Assembly (NCBI GenBank): GCA_020435885.1
Contig: JAGQYU010000238.1
Location: forward strand, 1 to 12,592
Direction: 5' to 3'
Length of the DNA: 12,592 bases
Source: Flavobacteriaceae bacterium
GTDB taxonomy: Bacteria; Bacteroidota; Bacteroidia; Flavobacteriales; Flavobacteriaceae
This document shows positions 8,217-12,592 of the stretch, in pieces (position 1 is the first letter of the stretch; each line of letters starts with the position of its first letter). Both the position numbers and the translations under genes were made by a program. The notes under the pieces are model-generated. The model did no database searches and was not told the DNA's origin. It saw only the letters and a list, made by a program, of their open reading frames with translations.

Positions 8217-9347
8217 TTAATTATTGATTTTTACAATATCGCCGGCTTTTACCAGTCTGACACCGGAATTAACAAGTGTATCTTCAGCAGTTAGTCCTTC
8301 GCTTACAAAGATTTGCTGAGCGTATTCATTTCCAGCTTTGATCAGTTTTTTAGAAACTATATTTTCATTATCTTTTTGATTGATAATAAAAACATAATCA
8401 TCTCCGTTTTGATCTTGCTGAACCAATATAGACGGAACAATAATACCCTCTGATGAAAAATCAAGCAATTTAAGGTCTGCCAATAAATTAGGCTTTATCA
8501 GTTTGTCTTTGTTGGAAATATCTATCCTAACTTTAAAACTTCTATTTTCAGGATTGATATAATTGCTAACCTGAGATATTTTAGAAGTAATTTCTTTATT
8601 GATAGAAGGGAAGTTTATAATCGCTTCAGTTCCTTTTTGTATAATTGGAAGATAGGCTTCTGTCACCTCTGCTTCTACATACATCTTGTCTAAATTTATC
8701 AGCCTTACAACAGCTGTTTGAGGGCTAGTAAGTTCGCCTGTTTTAGGGAAAATTTCATCTACCACACCGCTAAAAGGAGCAATAATTTTCATTTTTCGGG
8801 CTTGTGTTCTTAATGTGGCTAAGTTGTTTTCTAAACTTTCTTTTTGAGTTTTAGCTTGTAAATATTGCATTTCAGAACCTATTTTTTGGTTCCAAAGCCT
8901 TTCTTGCCTATCAAAAGTGGTTTTTGCAAGTTCTAACTGTGTGTTAAGTTCAGCTATACTGTTTTGCAATGAAGAATCATCTAACTGAACCAATAATTGC
9001 CCGGCAGCTACTTGTTGACCCTCTTTTACATAAATGGCTTTAATAGTTCCGCCCAATTCTGGCCTCAATTCAATATTCTTATCAGATTTTACAATTCCTT
9101 GGATTTCAACATAATGTTTAAAAATGTCTTTTTTAGCAGGAAGTGCGGTCACCAACTGAACTTTTTTAGAACTGTCAAGTTTAGATAATTTGGTTTCAAC
9201 AATGTTCAAAGCATTGTTTAAACTATCTATCTGAGCAATTATTTTGCTCTTTTCGTTCTTAAGATCTGTTAGGTTGTCAGTCACTTCTTTTTTTCCGCAG
9301 GAGATGAGAAGTGCAAAAGGTATGGTAAATATTAGTATTCTTTTCAT
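8217..9347 (-). CDS. Efflux membrane-fusion (periplasmic adaptor) lipoprotein, HlyD/AcrA family
   Basis: The adaptor connects the RND pump to the outer-membrane channel across the periplasm. The 376-residue protein begins with a lipoprotein signal peptide ending in the lipobox LISC, with the lipidated Cys17. A predicted coiled coil of about 35 residues (about 25-60) separates the anchor from the body. The body follows the family order: first lipoyl half (about 92-124, PELGGTIKAIYVKEG then GQLLVQL), alpha-helical hairpin (about 126-184), second lipoyl half (about 186-218, IIAPFSGVVDEIFPKTGE), beta-barrel (about 222-295) and membrane-proximal domain (about 300-375). It lies 18 bases after the TolC-type gene and 14 bases before the pump, so the three pump parts should be made together. 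Maturation of this lipoprotein would need LspA, encoded at the left of the window, though that link is general. Confidence 0.94.
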   Translation of the reverse strand: MKRILIFTIPFALLISCGKKEVTDNLTDLKNEKSKIIAQIDSLNNALNIVETKLSKLDSSKKVQLVTALPAKKDIFKHYVEIQGIVKSDKNIELRPELGGTIKAIYVKEGQQVAAGQLLVQLDDSSLQNSIAELNTQLELAKTTFDRQERLWNQKIGSEMQYLQAKTQKESLENNLATLRTQARKMKIIAPFSGVVDEIFPKTGELTSPQTAVVRLINLDKMYVEAEVTEAYLPIIQKGTEAIINFPSINKEITSKISQVSNYINPENRSFKVRIDISNKDKLIKPNLLADLKLLDFSSEGIIVPSILVQQDQNGDDYVFIINQKDNENIVSKKLIKAGNEYAQQIFVSEGLTAEDTLVNSGVRLVKAGDIVKINN

Positions 9348-9365
9348 GAGTTTTTGAAAGTATAA

Positions 9366-10778
9366 TTATTCGATTATTACGTTATCTAAAATGATTTCTA
9401 ATGTTGCTTTTTTATTGATGACCTCTAACATCGCTTTGAGATATTCCTGTTGAGAGCTGTAAAGTTGTAATTGGGCTTGTCTTAGCTCAAAGCTTGTACC
9501 TATCCCTTCAGTAAATTTTATTTGATTTTTCTTTTCAATTCGTCTGGCCAATTCTAAATTATCTTTAGAAGTTTGGTATTGTTCTATGGCAAATTGATAG
9601 TTACTTTTGGCAGTTTCAGCCTGTAACTTTAATTGTTGCTCAATTTCGGTGAGTTCGGTTTTTGCTTGTTCAAAATTTATTTTGGCACGTTGTGTTTTTG
9701 CTGATCTTCCCAACGAACTAAAAACGGGAACGTTTAAACTAACTCCAACAATAGAAGAACCAAACCACCGCTGATCTTTTTCTAAAAAGGAGAAAGAATC
9801 GCTATTGCCAGTATAACCACCATTTAAGAAAGCAGTAATGTTTGGTAGCGCCTTACTCTTTTCGTATTTAAAAAGTAGCTCTTTAGAACGTTCATTGTTT
9901 TTAGCAATTTTAAAATCAATATTGCTTTCTAAATTTAATGGAGTATTGAATAATCCTAGATCAATGTTTTGTGTGGTAAGTGTTTCGAGATTATCATTCA
10001 ATATTATTTTTTCAGTAATATCAATCCCCAAAACGGTATTTAACATTTTATACGAAATGCTTTTTAAGCGTTCCATATTTTTCAAATTGCTTTGAACTCC
10101 TAATAATGTTATTTGAAGTTGTTCTACACTTTCTTCTTCAGCTAAACCATTTTCATATGTTTTTTTGGTATCCTCTAAATTCTTTAGTAGTGTAGATTCA
10201 TTCCCTTTTAATATTTCAATACTTTCTTCGGTCAATAATACATTTCCGTACGCATCAATCACTAGCTTTTTAATTTCCTGATCAGTTTTTACTTTAGCAT
10301 TTTTTGAAATTTCAATAAAAACTTTTGCAGATTGTAATCCAACCAAATACGAGCCATCAAAAATTAATTGGCTTAGCGTTGCAGTAGCATTCATATTTTG
10401 CTTTGTTCCAAACGATATAGGAATAAAACCTTCTATAGGATCAGGAGAGCTGGTAGGCGTTAACCCAAAATAATCCTCAACTGTATTTATAATAGCTTCA
10501 GTATTGTCAAAGGCAGCAGCAGGTAATAAGGTTACTGGCAGTTTAAGAAAGTTCTGATACTCTATAGAAGCATTGATCTGTGGCAGACCTGTAGCTGTGG
10601 TTTCCCACTTTTGTTTTTTAGCAGCTTCAATTTCTCTTTTAGCATTAATTACCTTATAATTGTGCTCTAAAGCATATTCAATGGCTTCGTCTAACGAAAA
10701 ACTTTTAGTAGTTTCTTGAGAGAAAGCCCAACCATAAGTAATTAATAAGAGGAGAGTTAGTATGTGTTTTTTAATCAT
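9366..10778 (-). CDS. TolC-family outer-membrane efflux channel protein
   Basis: This 470-residue protein is the outer-membrane duct of the tripartite pump; such proteins act as trimers with a beta-barrel and a long periplasmic alpha-helical tunnel. A signal peptide spans 1-20, with likely cleavage at AFS|QE. The family's internal duplication is visible: SLDEAIEYALEHN (28-40), LPQINASIEY and a strand ending in LIFDGSYLVGLQSAK form the first repeat; LPNITAFLNGGY (311-322) and VSLNVPVFSSLGRSAKTQRAK (about 346-366) form the second. Both repeats are followed by long helices with coiled-coil character (about 155-250 and 360-465). A stretch of about 45 residues (80-125) with LTPTSSPDPIEG lies where a barrel loop belongs and is probably surface exposed. 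The start is 4 bases after the regulator's stop, which suggests translational linkage. No N-terminal lipobox is present, unlike OprM-type channels. Confidence 0.94.
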   Translation of the reverse strand: MIKKHILTLLLLITYGWAFSQETTKSFSLDEAIEYALEHNYKVINAKREIEAAKKQKWETTATGLPQINASIEYQNFLKLPVTLLPAAAFDNTEAIINTVEDYFGLTPTSSPDPIEGFIPISFGTKQNMNATATLSQLIFDGSYLVGLQSAKVFIEISKNAKVKTDQEIKKLVIDAYGNVLLTEESIEILKGNESTLLKNLEDTKKTYENGLAEEESVEQLQITLLGVQSNLKNMERLKSISYKMLNTVLGIDITEKIILNDNLETLTTQNIDLGLFNTPLNLESNIDFKIAKNNERSKELLFKYEKSKALPNITAFLNGGYTGNSDSFSFLEKDQRWFGSSIVGVSLNVPVFSSLGRSAKTQRAKINFEQAKTELTEIEQQLKLQAETAKSNYQFAIEQYQTSKDNLELARRIEKKNQIKFTEGIGTSFELRQAQLQLYSSQQEYLKAMLEVINKKATLEIILDNVIIE

Positions 10779-10782
10779 ATAA

Positions 10783-11388
10783 TTAATCTTTATTCTTGTT
10801 GATAATTTTTTCTAAAACTTTTATTCCTTTAGGAGTACATATTCCCCTTACATGGTATTCTAAATAATTTTCCATGAGCATTTTAACGGAAAAATTTTCT
10901 TCTGGAAATACCTCATTATTTTTAACAATCGATAAACAACTAAAATATAATCTTGAGATAAATTCTACATCTATATTCTCTCTAAAATACCCTTGAGAAA
11001 TGCCTCTAAGGAGGTTTTCTTTAGCACAATCGTGTGTTACTTCAAATTGTTTTTTGATGAGTGATGCGTATATTTTTGGATAGTATTTCTGCAATTGATA
11101 ATGTGGTGATGATTTTTCATCATTTAAGTGTACCATCACAAAATCCTTAATTTGATATAACTCCTCAATAGGGTTATTACTTTTGTTGCATATGCAATCA
11201 ATTCCTTTAGAAATTTGATTAAACACATGGAAGGTCACTCTTTCTACCAACTTGGTTTTATTTTCAAAATGCACATAAATGGTTTTTTTAGATATGCCCA
11301 TTCTGTTGGCTATATCATCCATGGTTACACTTTTAACACCAAGGGTTAAAAACAGTTCTCTCGCTTTTTGTATAATTTGTTCTTTCAT
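10783..11388 (-). CDS. TetR/AcrR-family transcriptional regulator of the efflux operon
   Basis: This 201-residue protein has the TetR plan: a conserved N-terminal DNA-binding domain with helix-turn-helix at about 24-44 (DDIANRMGISKKTIYVHFEN), and a variable helical ligand and dimer domain in the rest. It is the first gene of the efflux operon and ends 4 bases before the TolC-type gene. TetR proteins usually repress neighbouring genes and release DNA when they bind a ligand, often one exported by the controlled pump. A perfect inverted repeat overlapping the promoter just upstream fits autorepression. The ATG at 11388 is preferred because MKEQIIQKARELF is the standard family opening; the candidate promoter lies only 11 bases before it, giving a very short leader. 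Five cysteines (65, 67, 121, 151, 184) are present; no redox role can be claimed. The ligand is unknown, and activation rather than repression is possible. Confidence 0.93.
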   Translation of the reverse strand: MKEQIIQKARELFLTLGVKSVTMDDIANRMGISKKTIYVHFENKTKLVERVTFHVFNQISKGIDCICNKSNNPIEELYQIKDFVMVHLNDEKSSPHYQLQKYYPKIYASLIKKQFEVTHDCAKENLLRGISQGYFRENIDVEFISRLYFSCLSIVKNNEVFPEENFSVKMLMENYLEYHVRGICTPKGIKVLEKIINKNKD

Positions 11389-11399
11389 AATTCAGGGCG

Positions 11400-11428
11400 C
11401 AAATATATAAAGGAAACTTTAAAAACAA
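11400..11428 (-). promoter_or_regulatory. Candidate promoter of the tetR-efflux operon (Bacteroidota type)
   Basis: On the - strand, TATATTTG (11407-11400) matches the Bacteroidota -7 consensus TAnnTTTG exactly. A TTG (11428-11426) lies 18 bases upstream of it, a suitable distance for the -33 element. Transcription should start about 4-7 bases downstream of the -7 element, leaving a leader of only about 5-8 bases before the ATG at 11388. The match is read by eye; no start site has been mapped. Confidence 0.65.
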
Positions 11429-11439
11429 AAAAAGTTTCC
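11412..11439. promoter_or_regulatory. Candidate TetR operator, 9-bp perfect inverted repeat
   Basis: GGAAACTTT (11412-11420) and AAAGTTTCC (11431-11439) form a perfect inverted repeat with a 10-base A-rich spacer. One arm lies between the -33 and -7 elements of the candidate promoter, and the spacer contains the -33 TTG, so a bound dimer would block RNA polymerase. A degenerate third copy, AAAGTTTTT, follows directly at 11440-11448 as a tandem of the second arm. The position next to a tetR gene supports an operator; binding is inferred. Confidence 0.65.
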
Positions 11440-11462
11440 AAAGTTTTTACAATTATTTAACA

Positions 11463-11495
11463 TTGAATATTTTTTTGACTTAGCATATAAAGTTG
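11463..11495 (+). promoter_or_regulatory. Weak candidate promoter for the polyprenyl synthase gene
   Basis: TTG at 11463-11465 and TAAAGTTG at 11488-11495 (one mismatch to TAnnTTTG) are 22 bases apart, at the long end of the accepted range. A second possible -7 element, TATTTTTA at 11507-11514, is closer to the gene but has no TTG at a suitable distance. A promoter must exist in this 141-base divergent gap, since the gene upstream is on the other strand, but which element is used is unclear. Confidence 0.3.
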
Positions 11496-11529
11496 GCGTT
11501 ATTGGTTATTTTTACAAAAAATATATTAA

Positions 11530-12501
11530 ATGACTGAAGTAAATAGGTATAAGGTGTTATTTATAGATTATCTGGAAAGTAATATAAATACTGAAAGAGA
11601 ACCTAAAAATCTTTATGAACCTATACATTATATTCTTAACCTTGGCGGAAAAAGATTGCGACCCATTTTAACCCTGCTTAGTTGTGATCTTTTTGGAGGT
11701 GATGTAAATAAAGCGCTAGACGCATCTTTGGCTATAGAAATGTTTCACAATTTTTCTTTGATCCATGATGATATTATGGATGAAGCGCCTTTAAGAAGAG
11801 GTAAAGAAACCGTTCATCAGAAATGGAGCGTCAATGCAGGCATTTTATCAGGAGACGCCATGTTGGTGTTGGCAAATCAGTTATTGGAAAATTATGAAGG
11901 TAATTTGTATAAATCTCTTTCTACATTATTTAATAAAACCGCTTTAGAAGTTTGCGAAGGGCAACAATATGATTTTGATTTTGAAACTAGCAATAATGTC
12001 TCCGTAGATGAATATATTAATATGATTCGGTTGAAAACGGCAGTTTTAGTCGCAACTTCATTAAAATTTGGAGCTATGATAGCTGCTGCTGATAAAAAAG
12101 ATCAGGAAAATATTTATCAATTTGGCATCAATTTAGGATTAGCATTTCAACTACAAGATGATTATTTAGATGTATTTAGTGAAGAAGATTTTGGTAAACA
12201 AAAAGCAGGAGATATTAAAGAAAATAAAAAAACTATACTCTATTTAAAGGCATTAGAATTAGCTGATAAAAATGATAAAGATAAATTGATAAACCTTTAT
12301 CAAAGTAAAGTAGAGAACGATAATAAAGTTGAAGTTGTAGTTTCTATTTTTAAGAAATACAACATCCCTCAACTTATTGAAAAAGAGGTAAAAAGATATA
12401 CAGATTTAGCAATTGCCAATATTGAATGTTTACAGTTAGATGATCATAAAAAGGAAGTTTTAAAAATGTTGGCAGGTCAATTAATGGCAAGAAAAATTTA
12501 A
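11530..12501 (+). CDS. Short-chain polyprenyl diphosphate synthase (trans-isoprenyl, FPP/GGPP synthase type)
   Basis: The enzyme adds isopentenyl diphosphate units head-to-tail to an allylic diphosphate in the cytoplasm, supplying precursors for carotenoids, quinones or longer prenyl chains. The 323-residue protein shows GGKRLRP (39-45), the first aspartate-rich motif DDIMD (80-84) followed by LRRG, and the second motif DDYLD (210-214) in FQLQDDYLDVF, then a GDIKENKKT segment. The first motif is DDxxD without the two-residue insertion of typical bacterial FPP synthases. An aromatic residue, Phe75, lies five positions before it; bulky residues there limit chain length, so a C15-C20 product (GGPP perhaps) is more likely than a C35-C40 chain. 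That is inference. The start ATG at 11530 gives a normal N-terminus, with no Shine-Dalgarno sequence. It is transcribed away from the tetR operon and is followed 71 bases later by a tRNA gene. Confidence 0.94.
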   Translation: MTEVNRYKVLFIDYLESNINTEREPKNLYEPIHYILNLGGKRLRPILTLLSCDLFGGDVNKALDASLAIEMFHNFSLIHDDIMDEAPLRRGKETVHQKWSVNAGILSGDAMLVLANQLLENYEGNLYKSLSTLFNKTALEVCEGQQYDFDFETSNNVSVDEYINMIRLKTAVLVATSLKFGAMIAAADKKDQENIYQFGINLGLAFQLQDDYLDVFSEEDFGKQKAGDIKENKKTILYLKALELADKNDKDKLINLYQSKVENDNKVEVVVSIFKKYNIPQLIEKEVKRYTDLAIANIECLQLDDHKKEVLKMLAGQLMARKI

Positions 12502-12526
12502 AAAATAAATCTTTCTCAAATAAATA

Positions 12527-12557
12527 TTGTGCAGAATTCAAATATTTGGTAATATTG
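12527..12557 (+). promoter_or_regulatory. Candidate promoter of the tRNA gene
   Basis: TTG at 12527-12529 and TAATATTG at 12550-12557 are 20 bases apart. The second element differs from the TAnnTTTG consensus at one position. Transcription would begin around 12562-12565, about 10 bases before the mature tRNA 5' end, a plausible leader for RNase P removal. The placement supports it more than the sequence match alone. Confidence 0.45.
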
Positions 12558-12572
12558 CACTCCAAAATTTCA

Positions 12573-12592
12573 GGTCCCATAGCTCAGCTGGT
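12573..12592 (+). tRNA. tRNA gene, 5' part only (anticodon outside window)
   Basis: The last 20 bases, starting GGTCCCATAGCTC, match the 5' end of a tRNA: a seven-base acceptor strand GGTCCCA, the invariant T8, A9, the D-stem strand GCTC (10-13), and the D-loop AGCTGGT with the conserved GG pair. The sequence ends before the anticodon, so the amino acid cannot be read. Resemblance to flavobacterial elongator tRNA-Met genes is a recollection only. Confidence 0.85.

Noticed and set aside
12522..12547. Inverted repeat AAATATT ... AATATTT between the polyprenyl synthase and the tRNA as a terminator
   Set aside because: The stem is only seven A-T pairs with a 12-base loop and no T-run, so it is too weak; it more likely reflects local A+T richness and overlaps the candidate tRNA promoter.
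1..12592. CRISPR array, insertion sequence, prophage, toxin-antitoxin or defence genes
   Set aside because: No spaced direct repeats, transposase or integrase motifs, or defence-type domains were seen on either strand; every long frame is explained by housekeeping or efflux genes.

Overview
This is an A+T-rich chromosomal segment from a member of the Bacteroidota, most probably the Flavobacteriia. The evidence is the style of the LspA and UvrC proteins, secreted proteins whose signal peptides end in a 'FSQ' type site, the absence of Shine-Dalgarno sequences before most starts, and a promoter matching the Bacteroidota consensus (TTG, about 18-20 bases, TAnnTTTG). No mobile element, CRISPR array or prophage is visible. 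Gene density is very high and no gap between genes exceeds about 140 bases.

Left part (1-4739, + strand): the 3' end of lspA (lipoprotein signal peptidase), uvrC (nucleotide excision repair nuclease) and a large secreted patatin-POTRA-barrel protein resembling type Vd autotransporters. The gaps are 36 and 9 bases, so the three are probably co-transcribed. A perfect 15-bp stem at 4723-4755 ends this unit and the convergent unit that faces it.

Middle part (11388-4762, - strand): a complete tripartite efflux operon in the order TetR-type regulator, TolC-type outer-membrane factor, membrane-fusion lipoprotein, RND inner-membrane pump. The gaps are 4, 18 and 14 bases. A 9-bp perfect inverted repeat overlaps a consensus promoter directly before the regulator, so the operon is probably autorepressed and induced by a ligand of the regulator. 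The pump substrate cannot be read from the sequence.

Right part (11530-12592, + strand): a short-chain polyprenyl diphosphate synthase (isoprenoid chain elongation), then the first 20 bases of a tRNA gene with a candidate promoter in front.

I found no convincing undescribed multi-gene system. The points most worth a second look are the efflux operator and promoter arrangement, the RND pump with an altered proton-relay motif and an extra membrane hairpin, the enlarged extracytoplasmic region of LspA, the patatin autotransporter whose last codons form one arm of the terminator, and a strong hairpin immediately before the uvrC start.
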